From Maribacter sp. PR1 (GTDB lineage Bacteria; Bacteroidota; Bacteroidia; Flavobacteriales; Flavobacteriaceae), in contig NZ_JAQPCG010000003.1 in NCBI RefSeq assembly GCF_028464145.1, positions 310,001 to 374,000 of the forward strand: a DNA stretch of 64,000 nucleotides, written 5' to 3'. Below are positions 19,187 to 27,829 of the stretch, one piece after another; position 1 is the stretch's first letter; every line of letters begins with the position of its first letter. A program made the translations under genes and the position numbers. The notes beneath the pieces are model-generated. The model had not been told where the DNA came from. It made no database searches and saw nothing but the letters and a program-made list of their open reading frames with translations.

Positions 19187-20251
19187 ATGAAGAAACATAA
19201 TTTTAGTGCAGGTCCCTGTATTCTACCCAAGGAAGTTTTATTGAAGGCTTCAGAAGCGGTTATGGACTTAAACGGATCTGGACTTTCATTAGTAGAGATT
19301 TCACATCGAAGCAAAGATTTTGTAGCCATAATGGAGCGTGCCCGTTCCTTGGCCCTGGAATTATTAAATCTGGAAGGTAAAGGTTATCAAGCACTCTTTT
19401 TACAAGGTGGCGCCAGTATGGAATTTCTAATGGTTGCCTATAATCTACTGGAAAAGAAGGCAGGATATTTAAATACTGGAACTTGGAGCGATAAGGCAAT
19501 AAAAGAAGCTAAGCTGTTTGGTGAAGTCGTTGAAGTTGGCTCTTCCAAGGATGAAAACTTCAATTATATCCCAAAAGGATATTCAGTTCCTTCAGGTCTG
19601 GATTATTTGCACCTTACCTCTAACAACACCATTTACGGAACTCAGTTTAAAAAATTTCCAACTACAGATGCTCCTTTGGTTTGCGATATGAGTTCTGACA
19701 TATTCTCTAGGGTTTTGGATTTTTCCAAATTTGATTTGATTTATGCCGGCGCACAAAAAAATATGGGTCCGGCAGGGACTACTTTAGTGGTAGTAAAAGA
19801 GGATATTCTTGGAAAGGTTTCAAGAAAAATACCATCGATGCTAGACTACCAAGTACATATTAACAAAGAGAGCATGTTCAACACCCCACCCGTGTTTGCC
19901 GTATATACTTCGATGCTAACGTTGGAATGGTTGAAAAACTTAGGAGGTATTGCCGCTATAGAGGAAGAGAATGAGAAAAAGGCACAACTCCTCTATTCAG
20001 AGATAGATTTAAACCCAGTTTTTGATGGTTATGCAAACAAAAATGACCGATCAATTATGAATGCCACGTTTAATTTATCCGAGGAGGGCCTTAAGGACAC
20101 CTTTGATGAAATGTTGAAGGAAGCTGGTATAAATGGATTAAATGGGCATCGTTCAGTAGGGGGATATAGGGCGAGTATGTATAATGCGCTTTCCTTAGAA
20201 AGCGTGGGCGTATTGGTCGATATTATGAGTGAAATGGAACGCAAAGCTTAA
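19187..20251 (+). CDS. serC: Phosphoserine aminotransferase
   Basis: The 354-residue class V PLP aminotransferase begins with the family hallmark NFSAGPCILPKEVL. It keeps the phosphate-binding QGGASMEF and the PLP-lysine block YAGAQKNMGPAGTT (the lysine lies about residue 191), then the C-terminal GHRSVGGYRASMYNALS. It converts 3-phosphohydroxypyruvate to phosphoserine with glutamate. It is directly followed by the phosphoglycerate dehydrogenase gene (4-base gap), so serC-serA is an operon encoding two consecutive steps of serine synthesis. Downstream phosphoserine phosphatase is not in the window. Confidence 0.96.
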   Translation: MKKHNFSAGPCILPKEVLLKASEAVMDLNGSGLSLVEISHRSKDFVAIMERARSLALELLNLEGKGYQALFLQGGASMEFLMVAYNLLEKKAGYLNTGTWSDKAIKEAKLFGEVVEVGSSKDENFNYIPKGYSVPSGLDYLHLTSNNTIYGTQFKKFPTTDAPLVCDMSSDIFSRVLDFSKFDLIYAGAQKNMGPAGTTLVVVKEDILGKVSRKIPSMLDYQVHINKESMFNTPPVFAVYTSMLTLEWLKNLGGIAAIEEENEKKAQLLYSEIDLNPVFDGYANKNDRSIMNATFNLSEEGLKDTFDEMLKEAGINGLNGHRSVGGYRASMYNALSLESVGVLVDIMSEMERKA

Positions 20252-20255
20252 ATTG

Positions 20256-21206
20256 ATGAAAATATTGGCAAATGATGGAATATCCAAAATGGGTATTTCC
20301 CTTTTAGAAGAAAATGGGTTTCAAGTATTAACAACAACGGTGGCTCAAGAACAACTAGGTAACTATATTAATCAAAATCAGGTGACCGGTTTATTGGTAC
20401 GAAGTGCCACCAAAGTCAACAAAAACTTGATTGATGAATGCCCTGGATTAAAACTCATAGGACGCGGTGGAGTTGGTATGGACAATATCGATGTCGACTA
20501 TGCTAAAAAGAAAGGCATTCATGTAATTAATACGCCTTCTGCATCTTCCCTTTCTGTGGCGGAATTGGTTTTTGCCCATCTATACGGTGGCGTACGTTTT
20601 CTATATGATGCCAATAGGAATATGCCGTTAGAGGGCGATAGCAGGTTTAAGCAGTTGAAGAAGTCTTATGGCAAGGGTAAAGAGCTTGCCGGAAAAACTT
20701 TGGGCATCATTGGCTTTGGTAGGATTGGTCAGGCAACTGCCAAGTTAGCGCTTGGTGCTGGCATGAAGGTACTATTCTTTGATCCCGTTTTAGATAAGGT
20801 ATCCTTAACCCTAACATTTTTTGATGGGCAAACCGTTACTTTTCATTTAACAAAGACCGAAAAAGAGGAACTTCTCAAAGAATCGGACTTTATTACCGTT
20901 CACGTACCAGCACAAAAAACCTATGTCCTGGGGAAAAAGGAATTTGAACTTATGAAAGACGGTGTCGGTATCATCAATGCGGCACGTGGCGGCGTTATAG
21001 ACGAGGTTGCTCTAGTAGATGCCCTTGAAAGCGATAAGGTTTCCTTTGCGGGTATGGACGTCTACGAATCCGAGCCCAACCCAGAAATTAGGATATTAAT
21101 GCATCCCAAGATTTCGTTGACCCCCCATATTGGAGGAGCCACCAATGAAGCCCAGGACAGAATAGGTTTGGAATTGGCCGAACAGATAATTTCATATTTA
21201 AAATAG
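20256..21206 (+). CDS. serA: D-3-phosphoglycerate dehydrogenase (short form)
   Basis: The 316-residue NAD-dependent 2-hydroxyacid dehydrogenase shows GRGGVGMDNIDVDYA, the Rossmann motif TLGIIGFGRIGQATA (G-x-G-x-x-G), the catalytic Arg/Glu/His region NAARGGVIDEVAL and the histidine in TPHIGGATNEAQ. It lacks the C-terminal ACT and ASB domains of the long form, so feedback by serine is unlikely by that route. The start ATG at 20256 is 4 bases after the serC stop and fits MKILANDGISKMG. Pairing with serC makes phosphoglycerate dehydrogenase the likely activity. Confidence 0.92.
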   Translation: MKILANDGISKMGISLLEENGFQVLTTTVAQEQLGNYINQNQVTGLLVRSATKVNKNLIDECPGLKLIGRGGVGMDNIDVDYAKKKGIHVINTPSASSLSVAELVFAHLYGGVRFLYDANRNMPLEGDSRFKQLKKSYGKGKELAGKTLGIIGFGRIGQATAKLALGAGMKVLFFDPVLDKVSLTLTFFDGQTVTFHLTKTEKEELLKESDFITVHVPAQKTYVLGKKEFELMKDGVGIINAARGGVIDEVALVDALESDKVSFAGMDVYESEPNPEIRILMHPKISLTPHIGGATNEAQDRIGLELAEQIISYLK

Positions 21207-21213
21207 TGCTCTA

Positions 21214-21246
21214 TTGCATAGATTATGAACTCTTTTCGTACATTTC
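21214..21246 (+). promoter_or_regulatory. Candidate promoter for the DUF937 gene
   Basis: TTG at 21214-21216 and TACATTTC at 21239-21246 lie 22 bases apart and 28 bases before the ATG. This is close to, but not an exact match for, the Bacteroidota -33/-7 promoter. It follows the serC-serA operon, so the DUF937 gene may have its own promoter. Confidence 0.25.
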
Positions 21247-21273
21247 GAGAAGAACATTAAATTAACTATTAAA

Positions 21274-21906
21274 ATGGCAGGATTATTAGATTTATTAAAT
21301 AGCCCAATAGGGAAACAAGTAATTAGCGGTGTCGCTGGACAAACCAATCAACCTGAAAGCAAAACAGCCGATGTTTTAAGCATGGCCATGCCCTTAATTT
21401 TAGGTGCAATGAAGAAAAATGTAAAATCTTCTAACGGTGCAGAAGGTTTAATGAGTGCATTGAACAACAAGCACGATGGTAGTATTTTGGATAATTTGGG
21501 TGGATTGTTTCAAGGCGGAGTTGATGATTCCGTAATGAGCGACGGAGCAGGAATCCTTGGTCATGTATTTGGAGGAAAGCAACCTCAAGTCGAGAATGCA
21601 CTAAGTCAAAAATCCGGATTGGACGCAGGAGCAGTAAGTCAAATTCTCAAAATAGCCGCACCTATTGTTATGGGATATTTAGGAAAAGAGACTGCACAGA
21701 ACAAAGTAAACGATTCCTCTAGTATGAACGCCTTGTTGGGAAGTATGCTAGGCGGGCAACCACAGCAAAACCAAAGCCTTATCACTACTTTATTGGATGC
21801 TGACGGTGATGGCAGCGTTTTGGACGACGTAGCAGGAATGGTTATGGGGAGTAATAAAAAGAAAGGCGGACTAGGAGGACTTTTAGGAGGACTCTTTGGC
21901 AAATAG
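21274..21906 (+). CDS. DUF937-type protein with calcium-loop-like motif
   Basis: The 210-residue protein resembles the DUF937/YidB family: repeated glycine-rich blocks MAGLLDLLNSPIGKQVISGV, then NALLGSMLGG and a terminal KKKGGLGGLLGGLFGK. Near residues 173-187 is LLDADGDGSVLDDVAGM, matching the D-x-D-x-D-G loop of EF-hand or dockerin-type calcium sites, and an earlier KHDGSILDNLGG is a weaker copy. No signal peptide or membrane segment is evident. The function of the family is unknown. It is followed by a strong terminator. Confidence 0.85.
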   Translation: MAGLLDLLNSPIGKQVISGVAGQTNQPESKTADVLSMAMPLILGAMKKNVKSSNGAEGLMSALNNKHDGSILDNLGGLFQGGVDDSVMSDGAGILGHVFGGKQPQVENALSQKSGLDAGAVSQILKIAAPIVMGYLGKETAQNKVNDSSSMNALLGSMLGGQPQQNQSLITTLLDADGDGSVLDDVAGMVMGSNKKKGGLGGLLGGLFGK

Positions 21907-21930
21907 CTATTTTTTAACCTTATTTAACTA

Positions 21931-21960
21931 AAGCCGTTTGAATTTCCAAACGGCTTTTTT
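21931..21960 (+). terminator. Rho-independent terminator
   Basis: A perfect 10-bp stem AAGCCGTTTG / CAAACGGCTT (21931-21940 with 21947-21956) with a 6-base loop is followed by a U-run. It lies 25 bases after the DUF937 stop and ends immediately upstream of the next gene's start at 21974. Confidence 0.9.
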
Positions 21961-21973
21961 GTATTTTAAGAAT

Positions 21974-22444
21974 ATGAAAAAGAAGGTTTTACTTAAAAGA
22001 ATATTCATGCCCATTGGCATACTCTCCCTCGCCTTGTTATTGGTTTACTGCGGTAGCTCGAAAGAAACCATTTCTATTTCCGATCAAGAGAAAGAACTGT
22101 TCAATGAGGAGCAGGGGGATACCATTAAAATTGTAAACGAAGCAACCGAATATGAAATATTGATCATAGAACCCGGATTCAATACTTGGTTAAATTCAAT
22201 AGCCAGGCCCGAAGGATACTATTCACAGTCCTTTTTGGAAAACAGAAATAGATTAATGGTACTAGAGTGGAATCAACGTGTTATACAACCTGGTCTTTAT
22301 AACCCTAATCTATATGAACTACAAATCAACTATCAGAGAAATATAGATTATGGTTACGAAGTAAATTATAAGCTTTATAACTACTTCATTTATTTTCAAA
22401 GAAAGTACAATCAACGATTAGGTCCTTTTTTACCAAGGATTTAG
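21974..22444 (+). CDS. Small lipoprotein, DUF6146-like
   Basis: The 156-residue product (from ATG 21974; a longer frame starts inside the terminator at 21938 and is rejected) has an N-terminal lysine cluster, a hydrophobic core and the lipobox VYCGSS (Cys21). The mature region contains LIIEPGFNTWL and a tyrosine-rich C-terminus (NPNLYELQINYQRN, YFIYFQRKYNQRLGPFLPR). I recall this as the flavobacterial DUF6146 family usually next to a DUF6787 gene, which fits the next gene; function is unknown. Confidence 0.83.
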   Translation: MKKKVLLKRIFMPIGILSLALLLVYCGSSKETISISDQEKELFNEEQGDTIKIVNEATEYEILIIEPGFNTWLNSIARPEGYYSQSFLENRNRLMVLEWNQRVIQPGLYNPNLYELQINYQRNIDYGYEVNYKLYNYFIYFQRKYNQRLGPFLPRI

Positions 22445-22474
22445 GTTTTATCTTTGTCCCAGATCATAAGTTGT

Positions 22475-22792
22475 ATGCAAAAATTAAAGGAGCGTTGGGG
22501 TATTCAGTCTAATTTTCAGCTAATAATTGTATTTTTTGTATTTGCCATTACTGGTTCTTCTTCGGTCTATGTAGCAAAACCTTTTTTAAAACTGATTGGT
22601 CTTCAATTTGAACATTTTCCTGACACTTGGTGGAGTCCTTTAATCTATTGGACGCTGCGTATCTTACTCATTTTTCCCTTTTATCAAATTCTTCTCGTCG
22701 CCTACGGTTGGTTGTTCGGACAATTCAAATTCTTTTGGAATTTTGAGAAGAAGATGCTAAAAAGAATGGGTTTGGGGTTTTTGTTTAATTAA
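22475..22792 (+). CDS. Small membrane protein, DUF6787-like
   Basis: The 105-residue product has two hydrophobic helices: FQLIIVFFVFAITGSSSVYV (about 14-34) and ILLIFPFYQILLVAYGWLFG (about 64-84). It ends with FKFFWNFEKKMLKRMGL, a strongly conserved tail in the family as I recall it. ATG 22475 is preferred to an upstream TTG at 22454. It lies 30 bases downstream of the DUF6146-like lipoprotein gene in one likely operon. No function is known. Confidence 0.83.
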   Translation: MQKLKERWGIQSNFQLIIVFFVFAITGSSSVYVAKPFLKLIGLQFEHFPDTWWSPLIYWTLRILLIFPFYQILLVAYGWLFGQFKFFWNFEKKMLKRMGLGFLFN

Positions 22793-22844
22793 TTTAATAT
22801 TTCATTAACAGGTCCTTCCCTGTTTCAATTGTTAGCTTTGTTCT

Positions 22845-23171
22845 ATGTGGTGGAAGAAGAAAATAATTTTCCCTTTTACATCTATAATCCTTATAGCTTG
22901 CCTTTTTACACCCTATTTTATAAAAATAGGTCACGGCATATTTGAACATAAGGAATTACGCTGCGTCGATAAAGGTGAACTACATATTCATGAAATTGAA
23001 TTTGACTGTGACTTTCACAAGTTTCAAATATCTTCATTATTTTATCTAGATTTTGAGCGGCCGGAGCTTTTTCTACCAAATATTCCAAATCAAAAAATCC
23101 TTGATCATTATACATTTTTAAGTAAATATCAAAAACTACATTTTGTTCTTAGAGGGCCTCCGGCGGTATAG
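22845..23171 (+). CDS. Small membrane-anchored protein upstream of TonB receptor
   Basis: The 108-residue product starts MWWKKK followed by one hydrophobic segment (IIFPFTSIILIACLF) and a periplasmic domain. That domain has a potential metal site: KELRCVDKGELHIHEIEFDCDFHKF, with Cys, the pair His-x-His, Cys-x-x-His. The C-terminus is YQKLHFVLRGPPAV. It is 50 bases upstream of a TonB-dependent receptor whose loop is His/Glu-rich, suggesting a shared metal-handling role; this is inference. Confidence 0.75.
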   Translation: MWWKKKIIFPFTSIILIACLFTPYFIKIGHGIFEHKELRCVDKGELHIHEIEFDCDFHKFQISSLFYLDFERPELFLPNIPNQKILDHYTFLSKYQKLHFVLRGPPAV

Positions 23172-23221
23172 ATTCTAAACGTTTTTATACTTTTTACAAA
23201 TCTCTATAACAAATAACGAAA

Positions 23222-25483
23222 ATGAGAAATATTTACTGCGTCCTATTTTTGACGCTTTTCTGTAATTTTACTTTTTCCCAAAATACATTAACGGGAACAC
23301 TCACCAACGATGAAGATGGCGAACCTTTAGAACAAGTCTCTGTTTATTTTCCACAACTTGAAAAAGGAACCATAACCGACGTCAACGGTTATTATGAAAT
23401 ATCTAATTTACCCATGGGTACTTTTAAAATTGTTTTGTCCTATCTTGGATTTAAGACAGTTTCCGAAACCATTGAAATTAATAGTATAAACACTCAATTT
23501 TCAAAAACCCTTGTACCAAGTGCTATTGAAATGGAGGAGGTCATAGTTTCCACACCTTTTCACAAACTTCAACGTGAAAATGTGATGAAAGTAGAAAGAA
23601 CCAGTGTCAAAGAATTAAAGACAACTGGCGCCATTAATTTGTCCGAAGGAATAACAAATATACCTGGTGTGGAAAGTGTTTCCACTGGTGTTGGTATCGG
23701 CAAACCTGTAATAAGAGGTCTAAGTTCGAATAGGGTCTTGACCTATACACAAGGCGTACGCTTAGAAAATCAGCAATTTGGTGATGAACACGGCTTGGGT
23801 ATTAGTGATGCCGGAATTGAAAGTGTAGAAGTAATCAAAGGTCCTGCCTCCCTACTTTATGGTTCGGATGCTTTGGGAGGTGTACTCTATCTTAACCCTG
23901 AAAAATTTGCAACTTCAAATAGTACCGAAGGAGATTTAAATCTCAATTATTTTTCGAATACCATTGGTTTTAATGGAAATGCCGGGATTAGAACTTCTTC
24001 GGAAAAAGTTAAATTTCTAGCAAGAATGGGTGGTGCCTCCCATGCCGATTATAAAACCGGTGGTGGAGAAAGGGTTACAAATTCACGTTTTAAGGAATAT
24101 GATCTAAAGACTGGAATTGGATATCAATTGGCCAATTTCAATACGGAACTACGATATAATTATAATAATTCGGTTTTGGGAATTCCTGAGGAAATTGGGA
24201 TTCAAAATAGGGGAAGAGAGGCTTTGGAACCCTTTCAGGATATTACAACTCATATTATTAGTTCAAAATCCAATATATATTTTAATAATTCCAGTTTACA
24301 GGCCATATTTGGTTATACCCAAAATAATAGACAGGAATTCGAAGATCACAATCATGGAGAGGAAGAAGCCGGTACTGAAGAAGAAGAAGAACATGGCGAA
24401 GAAGCTGCCCTTGATATGAAACTAAAAACTTTTAGCTATAACATACAATATAACCTTCCAAAATTTGGAACTACTGAAGCCATTGTGGGAATCCAAGGAA
24501 TGAACCAAACCAATAGTAATTTTGGAGAAGAAATATTAATTCCCGATGCTACGACCAATGACTTTGGCATTTTGGCCACATCCCATACTCACTTTGAGAA
24601 AAGTGACTTACAGCTGGGTATTAGATACGATATAAGAGGAATAAATAGCAATGATAATGGTATTGTTGGCGACCCGGATTACATTGCAGCCTTGGACCGC
24701 AATTTTAATAGCTTTAATTTGGCTGCAGGATATAAGCTTGATTTCTCCGATCAATTAACGGGACGAGTGAACATAGCTTCAGGGTTTAGAGCCCCTAATT
24801 TAGCAGAGCTTACCTCAAACGGTACACATGAAGGGGCCAATAGGTATGAGGTTGGAAATCCAAATTTGGACAATGAACGAAATGTACAAACCGATATCTC
24901 CCTAGAGTTTAAGAACGAGCACTTTGAAGTTTATGTGAATGGCTTTTACAATAGCATTTCAGATTATATCTATTTGGAACCTAATGGAGAATTTGTCGAA
25001 GAAGACCCTGTTTATCTGTACTTACAACAGAACGCAGTCCTTCATGGAGGCGAAATAGGAATGCACTATCATCCACACCCCTTGGATTGGTTGCATTTAG
25101 AAAGTAATTTTTCTTTGGTCCGAGGTGAATTGGACAATAGCAACAACCTACCTTTGATACCGGCAAATAATTGGAACAATACGTTACGATTTGAATTTAA
25201 TAATTCTGATTCACGTTTTTCCAACAGTTATGGCTTCATCACATTAAGGTCCTTTTTTGAACAGAACAAGGTTAGCACCTTTGAAACTCCAACCGATTCT
25301 TATAAACTATTAAATATAGGAATGGGAACCACAGTAAGCTTTAACAACCAAGAAATTGGAATAAAATTAAGTGCAAATAATATATTGGATATGAACTATG
25401 TTTCTCATCTGTCTAGGTTAAAAAGTGATGGTATATCCAACATCGGAAGAAATGTCAATATTGGTGTAAGCATTCCCTTATAG
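23222..25483 (+). CDS. TonB-dependent outer-membrane receptor with His/Glu-rich loop
   Basis: The 753-residue receptor has a signal peptide (IYCVLFLTLFCNFTFSQ), a carboxypeptidase-regulatory-like domain (about 22-108: GTLTNDEDGEPLEQVSVYFP) and a plug domain (about 125-235, with NIPGVESVSTGVGIGKPVIRG and VEVIKGPASLLYGSDALGG). A 22-strand beta-barrel ending NIGRNVNIGVSIPL completes it. In the barrel a loop reads FEDHNHGEEEAGTEEEEEHGEEA (about 375-397), which is typical of receptors taking up metal cations or metal complexes. The barrel looks complete. Together with the upstream small protein this may be a metal-uptake locus; the ligand (for example zinc or copper) cannot be read. Confidence 0.93.
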   Translation: MRNIYCVLFLTLFCNFTFSQNTLTGTLTNDEDGEPLEQVSVYFPQLEKGTITDVNGYYEISNLPMGTFKIVLSYLGFKTVSETIEINSINTQFSKTLVPSAIEMEEVIVSTPFHKLQRENVMKVERTSVKELKTTGAINLSEGITNIPGVESVSTGVGIGKPVIRGLSSNRVLTYTQGVRLENQQFGDEHGLGISDAGIESVEVIKGPASLLYGSDALGGVLYLNPEKFATSNSTEGDLNLNYFSNTIGFNGNAGIRTSSEKVKFLARMGGASHADYKTGGGERVTNSRFKEYDLKTGIGYQLANFNTELRYNYNNSVLGIPEEIGIQNRGREALEPFQDITTHIISSKSNIYFNNSSLQAIFGYTQNNRQEFEDHNHGEEEAGTEEEEEHGEEAALDMKLKTFSYNIQYNLPKFGTTEAIVGIQGMNQTNSNFGEEILIPDATTNDFGILATSHTHFEKSDLQLGIRYDIRGINSNDNGIVGDPDYIAALDRNFNSFNLAAGYKLDFSDQLTGRVNIASGFRAPNLAELTSNGTHEGANRYEVGNPNLDNERNVQTDISLEFKNEHFEVYVNGFYNSISDYIYLEPNGEFVEEDPVYLYLQQNAVLHGGEIGMHYHPHPLDWLHLESNFSLVRGELDNSNNLPLIPANNWNNTLRFEFNNSDSRFSNSYGFITLRSFFEQNKVSTFETPTDSYKLLNIGMGTTVSFNNQEIGIKLSANNILDMNYVSHLSRLKSDGISNIGRNVNIGVSIPL

Positions 25484-25510
25484 GTATTTATTCTGTAAGC
25501 GGAGATAGAA

Positions 25511-25543
25511 AAGTCTTTCCATTAAAATTGGAAAGACTTTTTT
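25511..25543 (+). terminator. Rho-independent terminator after the TonB receptor
   Basis: An 11-bp perfect stem AAGTCTTTCCA / TGGAAAGACTT (25511-25521 with 25529-25539), a 7-base loop and a U-run follow the receptor stop. Confidence 0.9.
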
Positions 25544-25591
25544 CATTATATCCACGTTATAAATCAATTATTCATATTAACCATAAAAACA

Positions 25592-26092
25592 ATGAGACAC
25601 CTAAAAGTGCCCTTATTCATTATCATAGCTTTTATACTTGGAAACTTGCATTCACAGGAAAATACCTATAATTATTCGGATTTCCGGCCCCATGAATTTA
25701 TGGAAGGCGGTGTTGCCATGGATTACTCAACTTTGACGGAACATTATTTTGGTTTGGAACAAAATTTCTATGACAGTTACCCTAAAGTTAATAATATGAT
25801 GTCCGTTAACGATGACTTTCATTTACTCAATGAGCGATTGAACATGGAATATCCATTTAAAAGAAGGAGGCATCCCCTTGAAAAAACAGGTAGAATATTG
25901 ACGTATATAGGAGTTCCCTTAGCCATCATTGGGGGTATTATGGTCGCTGGTGCAGACGAACTCTATTATGAATGTGTTAATGGCAATTGTTCTGGAGATG
26001 CCCGTGGTGGTTTTGGTGTTGTTATGCTGGGCGCAGGAGCCGGCCTTACAGGCACAGGAACAGCTTTATGGATACTAGGAAGTAAAAAATAG
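25592..26092 (+). CDS. Exported protein of unknown function
   Basis: The 166-residue product has a signal peptide (VPLFIIIAFILGNLHSQ), a mid-section with no known motif and a C-terminal pair of hydrophobic glycine-rich segments (ILTYIGVPLAIIGGIMVAG and GFGVVMLGAGAGLTGTGTALWIL). The segments enclose YYECVNGNCSGDARGG with two cysteines. It is therefore probably a small membrane protein with an exported N-terminal half. I do not recognise a family. It is convergent with the cytochrome c gene, with 5 bases between stops. Confidence 0.75.
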   Translation: MRHLKVPLFIIIAFILGNLHSQENTYNYSDFRPHEFMEGGVAMDYSTLTEHYFGLEQNFYDSYPKVNNMMSVNDDFHLLNERLNMEYPFKRRRHPLEKTGRILTYIGVPLAIIGGIMVAGADELYYECVNGNCSGDARGGFGVVMLGAGAGLTGTGTALWILGSKK

Positions 26093-26097
26093 CTTAG

Positions 26098-26538
26098 CTA
26101 TTTGCCTTCCAAGGTATACCACTCAATATCTCCCAATACGGCTCTTCGACCTTTTTTAAATACAGGGTAATTCGTAGTAAGGTAATCAACTATGATATCT
26201 TGGTCTTCCCCTAAGTCCCAAAGACCTTGGGTTTCCTGCATCCATCGAATAGTGGCGTTCCATTGCTCCTTACCCATTCTATTTTGGATGATTAATTTGG
26301 AGGAATGACATGTGGTACAATTGGTTACAACCTCTTCCAGACCTTCTCCCTCTACCAATCCTGTGCTAACATGAATTCCGTCAACAATAGGATTTTGATC
26401 ATCTACACCATTGTCAATTAATTCCATGGTATCATCGGTTTCAACTCCCGAATCCCTTATAATCAAAAAAATCACCCCCAAGGAAATGAGTACTAGTGCA
26501 GCAATGGCTAAATAGGTATGTATTGGTTTTCTGATCAT
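26098..26538 (-). CDS. Membrane-anchored c-type cytochrome, sulfite-dehydrogenase partner
   Basis: The 146-residue product has an N-terminal transmembrane anchor (THTYLAIAALVLISLGVIFLI-like segment near 8-27) and a single haem-c motif Cys74-x-x-Cys77-His78 (NCTTCHSSKL). It also has a plausible axial Met (NRMGKEQWNATIRWM). This size and arrangement fit SorB-type monohaem cytochromes. It is located 19 bases after the molybdoenzyme gene on the same strand and probably takes electrons from it. It is periplasmic, assembled by the CcsBA system encoded later in the window. Confidence 0.88.
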   Translation of the reverse strand: MIRKPIHTYLAIAALVLISLGVIFLIIRDSGVETDDTMELIDNGVDDQNPIVDGIHVSTGLVEGEGLEEVVTNCTTCHSSKLIIQNRMGKEQWNATIRWMQETQGLWDLGEDQDIIVDYLTTNYPVFKKGRRAVLGDIEWYTLEGK

Positions 26539-26556
26539 AAAATCTCACTAAGGGAC

Positions 26557-27777
26557 TTATACTACTTTGACTGCAATTCTATGACAGGCATTGTTTAGAT
26601 ACCCTTTAGGATTCCAACCAGGTAGTACCATAGGTTGTCTATTACCTTTGCTATCGGTGGCCCTAGCCCAAACCTCATAATATCCTTTTTGGGGAAATAT
26701 TATAGTCCCATCGAAATGCTGCCAGGCCAATCTATTAACGGGTCGCTGTAAATTACATAGGTTCCAGGTAGACCCAAAATCTATGGAATATTCCATACTC
26801 CCGACTTCAAATTCTCCTGCCCATGCATGTCCGTTTATCTTCAAAGGTGTTCCTAAGTCAATCATAGCTCCAGATTTTGGGTACGTAATTAAAGACTTTA
26901 CGGGCATGGATTCAATGATGCACATATTCTCATCGGCGACTTTTTCTCCAGGAGCTACGGTTTCACAAGGAACCCTATAGGAGCTACCACCCATTTTTTC
27001 ACCATCGTGTACTTTATTTCTAATACTTATGCCCTTAATCCATTTTCCCGATACCGATGCCGGCCATCCTCCGGCTACCAACCTTAAAGGGAAACCATGG
27101 GCTAGAGGAATATCTTCTCCGTTCATGGCAAAAGCCAAGAGGGTCTCATCCTGCAAGGCTTTTGTCATTGGGGCACCTCGAGATATAGATTCCTTATTGG
27201 GGTTTCTGCTTAAATGCATATCCGCACCGTGATAGGCTATATAAACCGCATCAGGTTGTATACCTACATCTTCCAAAACATCTCGTAGCCTAACGCCAGT
27301 CCATTCCGCACAGGAAACGGCCCCGATAGTCCACTGATTACCCTTTGCCGGCGGATTAAATTCACTCCTGCCATTTCCACCACATTCTAGTGTGAGTTGA
27401 TAAGTATAATTTTTAAATTTTGATTTTAAATCCTGTAACGTATATGACTTTTCTTGTTCCGCGGATTCACCGTCTATTTTCACAACCCAATTGGAAACAT
27501 TTATTTCATCTGGAATTAAACCGTTGTTTCGGATGAACATATATTTATTTGGGGTAACCTTATCATTTAAAAGATGTGCTTGTGCCTCCATATTCCATGG
27601 CTTGTCGTTCAAAAGAACCATGCCAGGGTCTTTTTGGAACATTTTGAAAGGATCAGGCTCTTGAAAGGCCAAAGGAAGATAATCCTCAGGCATTAAGTTG
27701 TTAAAAACAATATCACTGAATAAGATTGTGGATAGCCCCCCTACTCCTGCTTTTTTGACAAAATTTCTTCGCTTCAA
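26557..27777 (-). CDS. Sulfite oxidase-family molybdopterin enzyme (sulfite dehydrogenase-like)
   Basis: The 406-residue protein has a twin-arginine signal (KRRNFVKKAGVGGLSTIL), consistent with export of a folded molybdenum cofactor enzyme. The oxidoreductase molybdopterin-binding domain shows YQLTLECGGNGRSEF, in which Cys132 is the likely Mo ligand, followed by IGAVSCAEWTGVRL and a C-terminal Mo-co dimerisation domain (KINGHAWAGEFEVGSMEYSIDFG). The best guess is periplasmic sulfite dehydrogenase (SorA/SoxC type), oxidising sulfite to sulfate and passing electrons to the adjacent cytochrome c. The start is a TTG (27777); no upstream in-frame ATG is near. Other Mo substrates in the family are possible. 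Confidence 0.88.
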   Translation of the reverse strand: MKRRNFVKKAGVGGLSTILFSDIVFNNLMPEDYLPLAFQEPDPFKMFQKDPGMVLLNDKPWNMEAQAHLLNDKVTPNKYMFIRNNGLIPDEINVSNWVVKIDGESAEQEKSYTLQDLKSKFKNYTYQLTLECGGNGRSEFNPPAKGNQWTIGAVSCAEWTGVRLRDVLEDVGIQPDAVYIAYHGADMHLSRNPNKESISRGAPMTKALQDETLLAFAMNGEDIPLAHGFPLRLVAGGWPASVSGKWIKGISIRNKVHDGEKMGGSSYRVPCETVAPGEKVADENMCIIESMPVKSLITYPKSGAMIDLGTPLKINGHAWAGEFEVGSMEYSIDFGSTWNLCNLQRPVNRLAWQHFDGTIIFPQKGYYEVWARATDSKGNRQPMVLPGWNPKGYLNNACHRIAVKVV

Positions 27778-27829
27778 GATGTTTGGATTTGTCTTTAAAG
27801 TTACATCTTTTAAAAAAATCTAAAAGTAA

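Noticed and set aside
20229..20255. Upstream start for serA inside serC
   Set aside because: The ATG at 20256 follows the serC stop and gives the family N-terminus.
21938..21973. Earlier start for the DUF6146-like gene
   Set aside because: It lies inside the terminator hairpin of the previous gene; the lipoprotein signal begins at 21974.
24117..24419. 100-residue ORF inside the TonB receptor
   Set aside because: It is a shifted-frame shadow of the receptor, with isoleucine-rich random composition.
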